From the NCBI GenBank assembly GCA_017416185.1, contig JAFQDF010000013.1:183196-247195 (forward strand): a stretch of DNA of 64,000 nucleotides, given 5' to 3'. Numbering within the stretch: the first letter of the stretch is position 1; each line of letters begins with the position of its first letter. Under the pieces are notes generated by a model. That model was given only the letters and a program-made list of their open reading frames with translations. It did not search any database and was not told the DNA's origin. Below, one piece after another: positions 43,101 through 51,485 of the stretch. The position numbers and the translations under genes are program-made. The DNA comes from Clostridia bacterium (GTDB lineage Bacteria > Bacillota > Clostridia > Oscillospirales > CAG-272).

Positions 43101-44372
43101 GCCTGCAACATATACACCGCCTGCGGTGGTAGCAGTATTGTTATTTATGGCACCGCCTGTCATATTGAAGCTACCGCTTGCAACGTAAACTGTACCGGAT
43201 TTGCCTTTGTTACCGCTGATACTTCCTCCCGCCATATTAAAGGTACCGCCATTTACGTAAACAGTGCCCTTATTATGCTTTTCGGAATTATTTACGTTTC
43301 CTGTGATAATAACCGAGGAATCTATGCTGAGGGTACCCTGCACGTCAAAGAGTGCAGCACCGTTATCTCTGCCGCTTACGGTAATTGTGTTATCCTTATC
43401 TGATATTTTAAGGCTTGAGTCCTTAGAGACAACAAACAGAGACCCGCCAACCGACTTTCCTGCATAAAGGGTATAGTTTCCGTCAGTTGACAGAGTAACG
43501 TTACCCTTAACGGTAATAGGAGAATCAATAACAACCACCGAGGTAAGCGTAATCGTTGCCGAGGATTCTGCTGCTGCAGCAAACGCCTCTGCAAGGGTAG
43601 GATATCCTACATCACCTATTTTCGCCACATCGGTTGAACCTACGGGCTTATCTGCTATTACGTCATTACCGTTAAGTAAAACGGTATACTCGGAGCTTTC
43701 GTCCTTGATCTTAAAGCGTGCAAGCTGTGTTGCATCGAGAGAAATACCACCGGTAAGAGTAGCAACACGGTCGCCTGAGTTTATGGAAGGTACAGTAATA
43801 CTTATATCTCCCTCACCTGTAAGCTCGCCTGTAATCTCAACATATGCATTTGTAGGAAGGCTGATGCTTACCTGATCCTCGAAGCTTGCATCTCCCGACA
43901 TACGGAAAGTTGCCGAATCATCCACCAACTTAATATTGGCAGCGGAAATACTGCCGCCATAAAAATTGAACACGCCACCGTCAACGAAAATTCCGCCGAT
44001 AACAGAAGAACCGCTGCGCATGGTAAAATTACCGCCGGTTACGCTTACACCATATTCAGCCTCAAGCTCTGAGGCATCTATACAGATATTCATAAGCGTA
44101 AGTGAACCTGTTATGTCAAATGCACCCTTGACTGTAGCCGAGGACTCGGCACGCATTGTAAGAGTCTTTGTTACATTTACTGTTTCTTCAACGGCCACAT
44201 CCCCTTTAAGGATAATAACATCACCGTTTCTGGATGCCGCCAAAGCCTCCTCAAGGGTGGAATATTCGGTACCTCCTATGACCGCTTCAACCTCATCGGC
44301 AAATACCGTAAAGCCAAAGCTTCCCGTCAGAATTACGATACAGAGGATAAGCGAAATTATTCTTTTTGTCAT
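40128..44372 (-). CDS. Large secreted beta-helix-type surface protein
   Basis: A 1414-residue protein with a signal peptide (TKRIISLILCIVILTGSFGF, cleavage near VFA). About 900 residues of glycine/serine-rich short strands follow, with recurring GGVYV and GGSISGN-type units (for example TVYVNGGTFNMAGGSISGN), the look of a right-handed parallel beta-helix as in Pmp-like adhesins. A Glu/Lys/Asp linker (about 965-1000) leads to C-terminal beta domains with Cys-poor, Ig-like text. No LPxTG, SLH or membrane anchor is seen. Its ATG overlaps the stop of the upstream gene by 4 nt, so the two are coupled. Role: adhesion or surface structure, inferred. Confidence 0.75.
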   Translation of the reverse strand: MTKRIISLILCIVILTGSFGFTVFADEVEAVIGGTEYSTLEEALAASRNGDVIILKGDVAVEETVNVTKTLTMRAESSATVKGAFDITGSLTLMNICIDASELEAEYGVSVTGGNFTMRSGSSVIGGIFVDGGVFNFYGGSISAANIKLVDDSATFRMSGDASFEDQVSISLPTNAYVEITGELTGEGDISITVPSINSGDRVATLTGGISLDATQLARFKIKDESSEYTVLLNGNDVIADKPVGSTDVAKIGDVGYPTLAEAFAAAAESSATITLTSVVVIDSPITVKGNVTLSTDGNYTLYAGKSVGGSLFVVSKDSSLKISDKDNTITVSGRDNGAALFDVQGTLSIDSSVIITGNVNNSEKHNKGTVYVNGGTFNMAGGSISGNKGKSGTVYVASGSFNMTGGAINNNTATTAGGVYVAGGSFTLGGGSIYGNSGDGVWTAGSFTLAGSGSIFSSATYPATVFLSNSAVIKVKENWKPSAASAGYSNVITVAMTEPKIYDTVAEFEGTPSKDSFKMSERYEGKFTLTVKEKKLIVGAADEVYTVYWGNNPYMSIEEAVAALPENTQATLKIVGDTTVSAPVVIKKGMNIIITTDTNPGNLSEYKSRTVKRGAEFASEMFRVEKGASLTLEAAKDKTLVFDGEGKKVTGALVTTAGGTVIGKGAVIKANNNKTSEKLATPSVFTFGGGVYVEKGGSCSINGGSISGNYASYGGGVYVNDGALSMSEGAEIKENGALYGGGVYLETSGSDKEVRATFAMAGGKLTGNKATNAASIKDSGVAGGVFITNGSSFMMSDGSIEKNTASLASGVCVGVLEYADEIPVPEFTISDKATIATDNTVHLAIPNISVIKVSAVLTSTTATTVSIPEAMPQNMKLVVFAQGEKEATNEAAAKKAFEAKRFVLDKAASEYFKVSQSYVDKAVLINTAGDHLPSRTKAGKYYNGLAAYEEEDEKDTEKETEKDEAKDNDKDEGKDKEELRTPIIYDPTIIRENGSFTTVYEFSYYPNLYKSINTYITAPFPEGTRIVMIDTTDEESVGYYYYEVTGDEAVVGEADGEDDKKKLPDTIEIPLVNFYQMGTTDKFYEPKVNEDTAKKAMTTEKLLFTVDFTDILLDESVSFEGELSMVLNHYYPGSAEGERYDISGNEMLSEFTISTVSSSSVTLTATEDGCYEVSYELSDDSVALAHNKGVILFQSGNESFPRGTVISDEKGKQYVAAGKSDVIAVPMPVDKDGNVEKKGKLKVTLGNYYGTAIVESTMRCVIAASDDGKHYTVGAAYDAESDGVNLELDADDEYAILVTTLDGEKKPYYEDYNAVKKLTSLEMSVSGLVNNAETATFNLALLKKDGEDYVSCSLSELFKVSAEYGNEVILNTGNLSLELTADIDALIGNEYKIVFKVGDAVEYVKVNVIEAKK

Positions 44373-45265
44373 GCGCTTACCTCCTTTGTTTCCGTTGCGG
44401 TATCTTCTGCCTCAACAGGCTCTTCCTTCTCTGTCACTGCATTCTTTACCAAATTGAATACGATTGCTTTCTTATCCTTGGTATAGTCCTGTGTGGGATC
44501 CAGCTTAAACATAGGGATCGTAACGCTTGTACCCGAGGTAAGCTCTATTATACACTTGGGCTTACCCGCCTCTGCTGTTCTTATGTAAGAATCAGTGCTG
44601 TCAGGAACAAGCTTTTCGCTGTCCCAAATAAGCTCAAGGCTCACATCCTTGTTTGCGTAAACAACAAGATCAGCACAAACGTTGCCCTCTTTATCGTTTA
44701 TTGTGTAACCCCAGGCAGGCAGCACCTTGAAGCTTGCTGTAATCACCTTCTGAACAGGAGAGGAGGTGACGGTAACGTCTATAACCTTACTTCTGTACTT
44801 TTCGGGTACCGAAACAGAAACCGCACAACCGCTTCTTACATTGGGAGCCATAGCACGCTCACCCATAGAGATATCGGTCTTTGTTGTTATATCCTTACCG
44901 TCAGCTTTGATCCTGACGGTAAAATCGGTTACAGGCTCCTTTGAAACTCTAAGAGAATCCGCATAGTTGTAAACGTTAAAGTCTATTGTATCGTACACAA
45001 CGAATTCGCCGCCTTCTTCGCTGAGAAGGTCACTGGAAAAATAGAAAGCCGCGCTGTCGTCGTAGCCCTTTTCGGGCTTGAAGATCATATATGCAGCAAA
45101 GGAAAGAGCCCCCGCTACAACAATGCCTAATATAATGAATAATACAATGAGCAATCTTTTTTTATTAATTTCCTTTTTGGGCCTTCGGAACTTTAATTCC
45201 TCTTCCTCTGTACCCGCAAGCTCCTCCACAAGAAGCTCGTTATCATTGATCAAATTATCTTTCAA
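44369..45265 (-). CDS. Membrane-anchored protein coupled to the beta-helix surface protein
   Basis: A 298-residue single-pass protein: acidic N-terminus, RRPKKEINKKR before the helix (about 37-61), then an extracellular beta-rich region and a Glu/Thr-rich tail (EEPVEAEDTATETKEVSA). No family was recognised. The extracellular part shares flavour with the C-terminal domains of the partner protein. Start TTG with GGAGGG 7 nt upstream, behind a good promoter at 45300-45328. It may hold or help export the partner; this is inference from coupling. Confidence 0.6.
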   Translation of the reverse strand: MKDNLINDNELLVEELAGTEEEELKFRRPKKEINKKRLLIVLFIILGIVVAGALSFAAYMIFKPEKGYDDSAAFYFSSDLLSEEGGEFVVYDTIDFNVYNYADSLRVSKEPVTDFTVRIKADGKDITTKTDISMGERAMAPNVRSGCAVSVSVPEKYRSKVIDVTVTSSPVQKVITASFKVLPAWGYTINDKEGNVCADLVVYANKDVSLELIWDSEKLVPDSTDSYIRTAEAGKPKCIIELTSGTSVTIPMFKLDPTQDYTKDKKAIVFNLVKNAVTEKEEPVEAEDTATETKEVSA

Positions 45266-45299
45266 CTTTTGACCCTCCGCATATAAATATACAGGATAT

Positions 45300-45328
45300 A
45301 TTATATCACATATAATTTATTATTTCAA
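45300..45328 (-). promoter_or_regulatory. Promoter of the surface-protein pair
   Basis: On the minus strand TTGAAA (45328-45323), 17 nt, TATAAT (45305-45300). Confidence 0.75.
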
Positions 45329-45418
45329 TATTTTTTTGACATAAAATATCAGGTAAATCGGAAAAAAATTCTAAATCTTTTCGCCTCCGGCAAGCAACAC
45401 CAAAAGTATATACGCCTA

Positions 45419-45446
45419 AGGGGAGCCCTGTACTCCGGACTCCCCT
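45419..45446 (-). terminator. Hairpin after the phospholipase-like gene
   Basis: AGGGGAG...CTCCCCT stem with inner GGGC/CCGGA pairs, 3' of the minus-strand gene ending at 45478. Confidence 0.55.
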
Positions 45447-45477
45447 CATTTAAACATTTTCTTTTATTTTGTTTCTT

Positions 45478-46119
45478 TCAGCTATTAAAAAATCTTATCC
45501 AGGAATAATCAAATTCGTTTATATGTTCCTTTTCGCCCCTAAGTGCCAACATCTCTCTGATGCACGCATCGCTTGCCAGTCTTACGTACTCCTCAGCCAT
45601 TTCGGGGGTAAAGAAGGAGTATTCCCCCTCGGGACAAATATTTATATTATGGTATTTTTCGGTCTCTTCGGCAAGCTCGGGCTTATTTAACGTAAAATCA
45701 GAATATCTCTCCGAAGCAACGACATCCATATTCTTGAGTATCTCGATAGGTATAGAATATCTGCGGGCAAGATATCCGTTTAAACGCTGATAGTCGGCGT
45801 AAAGCTTCAGTACGTTTTTTCGTTCTGCCGGAGAAAAGCCGTGAGTATTATACATAAAATCGCGAAATATCATATCCTGCACGAGATGGAGATAGTAGCC
45901 TTTATATATCGGATCGGTAAGCTTGTCTGCGTGTTCTTTTCTGAACCTTGCAAGATTGAAAAATTTTCTCTCACCCATAAGATCCTTGTAATGAGCGTTT
46001 TCTTCGGTTACGTAGTCCGGCAGTATCGTGCCCACGAGATACTCATCCCGATCCGTTTCTATACCGCAAATATCAAGCGCGTTTACCGTAACCGCCATAT
46101 GTATGATTATAGATGCCAT
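45478..46119 (-). CDS. Zinc-dependent phospholipase C-like protein
   Basis: A 213-residue protein with the histidine and aspartate pattern of the zinc-dependent PLC/S1-P1-like fold used in many uncharacterised Firmicutes proteins: IIIHMAVTVNALD (H7), LVGTILPDYVTEE, and GYYLHLVQDMIFRDFM (His and Asp in the middle). No signal peptide, so probably cytoplasmic. Substrate unknown. It is followed upstream by the tag gene on the same strand, 4 nt away. Confidence 0.6.
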   Translation of the reverse strand: MASIIIHMAVTVNALDICGIETDRDEYLVGTILPDYVTEENAHYKDLMGERKFFNLARFRKEHADKLTDPIYKGYYLHLVQDMIFRDFMYNTHGFSPAERKNVLKLYADYQRLNGYLARRYSIPIEILKNMDVVASERYSDFTLNKPELAEETEKYHNINICPEGEYSFFTPEMAEEYVRLASDACIREMLALRGEKEHINEFDYSWIRFFNS

Positions 46120-46123
46120 AGCT

Positions 46124-46678
46124 TTAATTTTCCTTATACAAATAACATTCCTTTTCGTGGGAATATATTATCCCCACTGCTTGCAGATAAGAATAAATAA
46201 TCGTAGAGCCGACGAATTTCATTCCTCTTTTTTGCAGATCCGCTGAAATATTATCGGATAAATCGTTAGTTGTTTTATCCGTTTCAAAAATAGTTTTTCC
46301 GTCATAAAAGCTCAACAGATAATTATAAAACGAGCTATATTCTTCCGAAATTTTCTTAAAAATTTTGCTGTTATTTATGCTTGCTTTTATCTTTAATTTG
46401 TTTCGAATGATATCTTTGTTATTAAGTAATTCTTTTATCTTGTCATCACCGTAATTACTGACTTTTTCAATGTCAAAGCCATCATAAGCTTTTCTGAAGC
46501 TCTCTCTTTTATTGAGGACGCATTCCCAAGAAAGTCCTGCCTGAAATGACTCTAATATCAGCATTTCATAGAGATAATTATCTGTGAAATTCGGCTGACA
46601 CCATTCCTTGTCGTGGTATTCGATATACAAAGGATTTTTCGGGTTGCACCAGCTGCATCTTTGCTTTTGATCCATCAT
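46124..46678 (-). CDS. tag: DNA-3-methyladenine glycosylase I
   Basis: Excises 3-methyladenine in base-excision repair. The 184-residue protein starts with CSWCNPKNPLYIEYHDKEW, carrying the Cys and the conserved YHDxEW, followed by LILESFQAGLSWECVLNKRE, the catalytic region. A zinc site uses the N-terminal Cys and a C-terminal His/Cys pair (SHEKECYLYKE is divergent). GAGG stands 5 nt before the first of two ATGs; the second at 46675 is equally possible. Expected length is about 187. Confidence 0.92.
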   Translation of the reverse strand: MMDQKQRCSWCNPKNPLYIEYHDKEWCQPNFTDNYLYEMLILESFQAGLSWECVLNKRESFRKAYDGFDIEKVSNYGDDKIKELLNNKDIIRNKLKIKASINNSKIFKKISEEYSSFYNYLLSFYDGKTIFETDKTTNDLSDNISADLQKRGMKFVGSTIIYSYLQAVGIIYSHEKECYLYKEN

Positions 46679-46740
46679 TATTTCCTCATACAATTTTTGA
46701 CAGATTTATTATATCATAAGTAAATATGAAATGCAAACAT

Positions 46741-46769
46741 AAAAATGAGCCGATTTCAGGCTCATTTTT
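46741..46769 (-). terminator. Terminator overlapping the end of the XRE gene
   Basis: AAAAATGAGCC, loop GATTTCA, GGCTCATTTTT. Confidence 0.8.
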
Positions 46770-47370
46770 GATATCTGAAAAGTAAAAGCACCTTAACAGC
46801 CAGCAGCAGGAACGCCAGTATAACAACATAAACTTGTCTTGTCAAGGCAAAAAACAAAACCGCAAAGCAACCGAGCAGCATCGAAATTACAGTGATGACT
46901 TTATTGTGCTTTTGAGCTTCAAACTTTGTAAAAGCAGTTTTCAAAACACCCAAGACAATAAGCAGAGTAAATATTGTCCAACAAACGGCTTTGATCCAAG
47001 GCGACGCATCTGTATATGCAAACAGATTTACCGAATTGATATACTCGCCTACCCTGTTGGGGTATAGCGGTAAAAGTATCAGTATGAAACTGAAAATATC
47101 GACTATACCAAATATAAGATCACATATACCTCTTATGTTTGATCTATTTTCCTTTTCGGCAATGGTTATTATTTTTTCGGCAGAGAGAAGCTCGTCCAAA
47201 GTCACCGAAAAATAGCTTGAAATTTCTTTGAGCGAATCAATACTCGGATACCCTCTGCCCGATTCCCATTTTGATACTGCTGTTCGGGATACGTAGAGAG
47301 CCTCAGCAAGCTCCTCTTGGGTAAGCCCGCGGCTTTTTCTTAATTGCTGCAATTTTCCGCTGAATTCCAT
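46762..47370 (-). CDS. XRE-family regulator with C-terminal membrane domain
   Basis: Residues 1-62 are a helix-turn-helix of the Cro/CI type (LQQLRKSRGLTQEELAEALY, VSRTAVSKWESGRGYPSIDS). Residues 85-200 hold four hydrophobic helices. Such membrane-linked XRE regulators are common in Clostridia; the signal is unknown. The start overlaps the end of the PAP2 gene by 31 nt, so the two are likely co-transcribed. Confidence 0.85.
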   Translation of the reverse strand: MEFSGKLQQLRKSRGLTQEELAEALYVSRTAVSKWESGRGYPSIDSLKEISSYFSVTLDELLSAEKIITIAEKENRSNIRGICDLIFGIVDIFSFILILLPLYPNRVGEYINSVNLFAYTDASPWIKAVCWTIFTLLIVLGVLKTAFTKFEAQKHNKVITVISMLLGCFAVLFFALTRQVYVVILAFLLLAVKVLLLFRYQK

Positions 47371-48014
47371 ACCGATAAAACTACTCCTTTATAAATGTAA
47401 AACAATCCAAGACTTATAAGAACAGAACCGACAATATCGCTTAACCAATGAACCCCCGATATCAGCCTGCCTATGACCATAAACACAGAAAAAAACACCG
47501 ATATTATATTTATTATATTTCTTACTGTTTTGTTCTTTATTCTCCGGTCAAGGTGAAAATTAAGGGTGGGCATAACACAAAGAACAAGCAGAGTGGTGGA
47601 GGAGGGGTATGATACCTCCATAAAGCCGTTTATAAGTACAGGTCTGTAATTTACAGGTATCATCTCAAAGATAAGATAAGCGGCGATAACTAAAATATAG
47701 TATACGCCCAAAATAAGAATATCTTTGTCAACCTTTAAAAGACTTCTTCTTTTGATAAGCTGATAAAGCCCCACACCGGCAAAAATAAAGCAGACTAATA
47801 TCGGCACAAGTCCCAGCCAGTCGGTTACATTATACAATGACATATTCGCTCCTGTCAACTTATGAACTGCGGAGTTGACCGTGGCAAAACCAACGCTTGA
47901 CCCCTTCAGTCCTATAGGCTTGACGTCTGCCGTCATTACAAGCACCGTCCAGAGGATAAACAATAATATGGATCCAATCCCAAGACATAAATTATACTTT
48001 GCGTTTCTTTTCAT
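47340..48014 (-). CDS. PAP2-family membrane phosphatase
   Basis: A 224-residue protein with six helices and the PAP2 pattern: the second motif SYPSSTTLL and third motif SGVHWLSDIVGSVLIS (catalytic His and Asp), while the first motif KxxxxxxRP appears as LDRRIKNKT and is weak. Members act on undecaprenyl pyrophosphate or phosphatidic acid; the substrate is unknown. GGAG precedes the ATG. Confidence 0.78.
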   Translation of the reverse strand: MKRNAKYNLCLGIGSILLFILWTVLVMTADVKPIGLKGSSVGFATVNSAVHKLTGANMSLYNVTDWLGLVPILVCFIFAGVGLYQLIKRRSLLKVDKDILILGVYYILVIAAYLIFEMIPVNYRPVLINGFMEVSYPSSTTLLVLCVMPTLNFHLDRRIKNKTVRNIINIISVFFSVFMVIGRLISGVHWLSDIVGSVLISLGLFYIYKGVVLSVWNSAENCSN

Positions 48015-48187
48015 AATCTTTCTCCTTTGCGTTTTATGGTTTTAAGATAGCATAAAGGATATGAAATATAAAGAAACGCTCATTCACATCGGTGACACCT
48101 TCCGTATCAAAGAAAATTTCCACTCAAGGTGTTGTAAAATCATCTGAAAACTGATAGAATATATCTACACGCAATCGGAGGTACACT

Positions 48188-49315
48188 ATGAACGAAAAAG
48201 AGATAGGCGAGCTTCGCCGTACTATAACACCCGACAAAACAGGAATACAGCGTATCCGCGGATGTCTTGTTGCAGAGAACCGCGAAATACTCTCCACCTT
48301 TAACGGTACGCTTGGAATGTGCAGTGAAAGAGAGGGCGAGGAGCTGCTTGCCATAATCAAAAAGACTCTTTCCGGAACCTTGGGAAAGAATCTTATAGAT
48401 ATTGAATTTACCACAGGACAGGTATTGGAAAGCGAAGAACACAAGCTGCTCTCAGAGCTTCGTTCAAGCGCTCTTGAAAATGACGACGCCGTAGATAGCT
48501 TATATAAAAAGATAATCGAATCGGTACATATCGAGGGAGGTTATATAATCCTTCTGGCAAGTGACAAATACGACGTTTTTGCTTACGGGGGCGACGGCAA
48601 AAAGAAGGAGGATTCTACCGAAGTTTTCTCCTATATTCTTTGTTCTGTCTGTCCCGTCAAGCTGACAAAGCCCCAACTGAGTTTTTACGCAAACGAGTTT
48701 CATTCTATCGGCGCAAGCTCGGTGATCTGTCCCCCTCAGCTCGGATTTATCTTCCCCGCCTTTGATGACAGAGCTGCAAATATCTACGGTGCCCTGATGT
48801 ACACAAAGGACACCTATAACAGTCAATCTGAATTTATAGATAATCTCTTCAAAAGCGAACCTCCTATGCCTGCGGGGATACAGAAGCAGACATTTGAGAG
48901 TATCCTCGGCGACACGGTAGCGGAGGAATGTGACATAGAGGTGGTCACAGCCGTCCACGAAAGGATCTGCACTATGGTGGACGACCACAAGGCAGCAAGA
49001 GAACCGGAACCTCTTATGATCTCAAAGCATACCGTTAAGAGCGTTCTTTCGGAATGCGGCGTAGCCGAGGAAAAGCTTTCCGAATTTGACAAAAAGTTCG
49101 ACCAGAGCTTCGGCAAGGGTACTACCATCCCGCCCAAAAATATTATCAACACAAAGCAGCTTGAGGTCAAAACTCCCGACGTAGTCATCAACGTCAATCC
49201 GGAGCGTCCCGACCTGATAAAAACCGAGGTCATCGACGGAACAAAGTACATAATGATCCGCGCCGAAGATGACGTTACCGTAAACGGTGTGAGTATTAAA
49301 ATAAATAACAAATAA
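48188..49315 (+). CDS. DUF4317 family protein
   Basis: A 375-residue cytoplasmic protein recognised by its start MNEKEIGELRRTITPDKT, the stretch RGCLVAENREILSTFNGTLG, and the central FVICPPQLGFIFPAFDDRAAN-like segment. The family is common in Clostridia; no function is known to me. GGAGG 7 nt before the ATG. A terminator follows, and the gene stands alone. Confidence 0.8.
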   Translation: MNEKEIGELRRTITPDKTGIQRIRGCLVAENREILSTFNGTLGMCSEREGEELLAIIKKTLSGTLGKNLIDIEFTTGQVLESEEHKLLSELRSSALENDDAVDSLYKKIIESVHIEGGYIILLASDKYDVFAYGGDGKKKEDSTEVFSYILCSVCPVKLTKPQLSFYANEFHSIGASSVICPPQLGFIFPAFDDRAANIYGALMYTKDTYNSQSEFIDNLFKSEPPMPAGIQKQTFESILGDTVAEECDIEVVTAVHERICTMVDDHKAAREPEPLMISKHTVKSVLSECGVAEEKLSEFDKKFDQSFGKGTTIPPKNIINTKQLEVKTPDVVINVNPERPDLIKTEVIDGTKYIMIRAEDDVTVNGVSIKINNK

Positions 49316-49317
49316 AC

Positions 49318-49348
49318 AACAAAAAGACTTGGCAAGCAAGTCTTTTTT
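49318..49348. terminator. Bidirectional terminator
   Basis: AAAAAGACTTG, loop GCAAG, CAAGTCTTTTTT between convergent genes. Confidence 0.85.
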
Positions 49349-49366
49349 ATTGTTTATTTAACAGAA

Positions 49367-49870
49367 TCAACCTAATTCAGCACCGTTACGGACAGGTCTC
49401 TTTTTAGCGGTAAATTCGGATATGTGGATTTTAATAACTGTCACACCGGTTACCATCTTGGGAACAAACTCAAAGGATCTGCCGGTCTGGGTTATCATAA
49501 GCTTGTTAAGAGAGTCCATCTTTCCCTCAACGTCCTCTACAAGCTCGGCTATACCCTCGCCCATAACGGAAGCGTAGCTGACACCGTACTGACAGGCAGC
49601 CTCGCCCTTAAAGGGAACAATGTCGGTATCTATCTCAATAAAAACCTTTGGGTTGACTCTGATAACATCCAGCTTTCTGCCCGTGGTAGCACCGTGGAGA
49701 TAAAGGGTAAGCTTGCCCTCCTCCAGGGTATATCCGTAGTTCATAGGCACAACGTAGGGCATATCACCGTCTATCATACCCACGTGAACTATCTTGCCTC
49801 TGTCAAGGATACCTCTTATCTCGTCGATATCGGTTACTTCACGTTCTCTTTTTGTAATTCCTCTTTTCAT
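49367..49870 (-). CDS. Pyridoxamine 5'-phosphate oxidase-fold flavoprotein (NimA-like)
   Basis: A 167-residue split-barrel flavoprotein: KREREVTDIDEIRGILDRGK at the N-terminus, VHVGMIDGDMPYVVPMNYGY and LYLHGATTGRKLDVI are typical of the NimA/pyridoxamine-oxidase-like family. Members bind FMN; some reduce nitroimidazoles, most have unknown substrate. GGAGG precedes the ATG. It ends a minus-strand run with the YcxB-like and DUF4432 genes. Confidence 0.85.
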   Translation of the reverse strand: MKRGITKREREVTDIDEIRGILDRGKIVHVGMIDGDMPYVVPMNYGYTLEEGKLTLYLHGATTGRKLDVIRVNPKVFIEIDTDIVPFKGEAACQYGVSYASVMGEGIAELVEDVEGKMDSLNKLMITQTGRSFEFVPKMVTGVTVIKIHISEFTAKKRPVRNGAELG

Positions 49871-49890
49871 ACTGCCTCCGTTTTATCCGA

Positions 49891-50424
49891 TCAATAATTG
49901 CAAATTACATATTTTTTACCCAGTACAGCCTGAAGCCTTTTGCTGACCTCATTTGCCGACGTACCCTCAAACGTCCGTTTATCAACCACCAACGCCTGAT
50001 TTTTTGTCTGATACATAAAGAAATATTTTGAGGTTTCGTATACCCTCGATATTCCCGTATATTTTATTTCGCTTTCTCCGCTGCATTCATCGCCCTTTGT
50101 GGTGACCCTCATCATATCATCGTAAAAGGTATATTCATTAACTGCATTCTTAAGCTGTGCCATGGCATTATAGCGTATCCTCGGCAGGATAAAATACCAA
50201 TAGCCCTCAAGCAAGCATACAAAAATACCAACACCCAAAAGGAGCAGCATCACCTTGGATACCCCAAGCAATATCATCTCAACTATTATTACGGACATCA
50301 GGATGGCATATAAAACCGTCCACATTATCATACGCTTTTTAGGGTCGGATTTTTTGAACATCCACAGATGCACCAAGGCCTTTACAGATTCAAGATCGCA
50401 TGTCGCTTTTGCTTTTATCTCCAT
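49891..50424 (-). CDS. YcxB-like membrane protein
   Basis: A 177-residue protein with two adjacent helices (about 32-52 and 55-75) followed by a cytoplasmic PH-like domain with YTFYDDMMRVTTKG, YTGISRVYETSKYFFMYQ and the DKRTFEGTSANEV segment, the pattern of YcxB-like proteins. Function unknown. GAGGT precedes the ATG. It follows the DUF4432 gene by 3 nt. Confidence 0.7.
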   Translation of the reverse strand: MEIKAKATCDLESVKALVHLWMFKKSDPKKRMIMWTVLYAILMSVIIVEMILLGVSKVMLLLLGVGIFVCLLEGYWYFILPRIRYNAMAQLKNAVNEYTFYDDMMRVTTKGDECSGESEIKYTGISRVYETSKYFFMYQTKNQALVVDKRTFEGTSANEVSKRLQAVLGKKYVICNY

Positions 50425-50427
50425 AGC

Positions 50428-51483
50428 TTACCTCAAGATCCCCTCGATCTTTTTTCTGACCGTGTCTGCCTCGTCCGCAGTTATATAGCCCGCCTCAATA
50501 GTAAAGCTGAGCTTGCCCTCTGCTCCAAGAGTGCGTATCTGACCCTTTTCCTTTGCATTTTCATAGCCGAGATGCTCGCCTGTTGCGGGAAGCACCATGC
50601 CCATAGCGTCCTCATTGTTCGTTCTGGAGATCCAGCGCACACCGTTGGTCAGAACGTCGGCAGGATGGGACACGTAGCAAGCGCCTTTATCCGTTACCTG
50701 CATAGTATATGCACGGTTGTTTTCATCCGAAAGATACTTTATACCGAAGCAGATCTCGGGATCGTAAACCTGCTCTGATTTGTTCACCTTGTTCATTATT
50801 GTAAAGTCTTTTTCAAGCTTGTCAAAATAATCCTGAAGCTCGGCCGAACCCTCACTGCGGTAAAGCTTGATGTGATCACTGTCATATTTTGTGCTTGCGA
50901 TAAGCTCCGCACCCTCATAGGGACGGAAATTGATATGACAAAGATAGGTCCATTCAAGAGGATATGAACGGAGATTCTCTATAGTTACGTTTATCTTGAA
51001 TACGCTTGAATCCTCGTAGAGCTTGACCTCGGGCTTAAACTTATAATGACGGACAAAAGCGGTATTATGCTCAAGCTCACCGCCGAGAACGATATATTTT
51101 CCGCCCTCGTCCTCACCGCATTTTATGTATGCCTTGTCGTATATTTCGTTGGGTATCTCGCCGTGGTGGGGATGCTCGGCATCCGGTGCGCCAAAGGAGA
51201 TAAGCCCGCAATGATAGAGAAAACCTCCGTAGTTTTTAAGATATGTCATTGTGTTCTGAGGCTCCTTGACCTCGGTCTGCATCGAGATCTCCTCACCGTC
51301 AATCTTAAAATGCCAGATCTGCTGACCCTTAAAGGGCGTGAAGATAAAGGAGCATTTTTCATTTTCTACCTTGAGAGCTTCAACGCCACTATCGTAGCGG
51401 AAGGCTTTTATCTTAAATTCACCGTGCTTGATAAGAGTTTTCTTTTCACAGGTAAAAAAGTTTTTCTGTAAATTAAGCTTCAT
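50428..51483 (-). CDS. DUF4432/aldose 1-epimerase-like protein
   Basis: A 351-residue protein of the galactose-mutarotase-like fold: FTPFKGQQIWHFKIDG, FLYHCGLISFGAPDAEHPHHGEIP (His residues near 105-117), WTYLCHINFRPYEGAEL (about 180-196) and the C-terminal LPATGEHLGYENAKEKG. The His and Glu pattern fits sugar-binding epimerases. The substrate is unknown. AAAGAGG before the ATG. Confidence 0.72.
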   Translation of the reverse strand: MKLNLQKNFFTCEKKTLIKHGEFKIKAFRYDSGVEALKVENEKCSFIFTPFKGQQIWHFKIDGEEISMQTEVKEPQNTMTYLKNYGGFLYHCGLISFGAPDAEHPHHGEIPNEIYDKAYIKCGEDEGGKYIVLGGELEHNTAFVRHYKFKPEVKLYEDSSVFKINVTIENLRSYPLEWTYLCHINFRPYEGAELIASTKYDSDHIKLYRSEGSAELQDYFDKLEKDFTIMNKVNKSEQVYDPEICFGIKYLSDENNRAYTMQVTDKGACYVSHPADVLTNGVRWISRTNNEDAMGMVLPATGEHLGYENAKEKGQIRTLGAEGKLSFTIEAGYITADEADTVRKKIEGILR

Positions 51484-51485
51484 AT

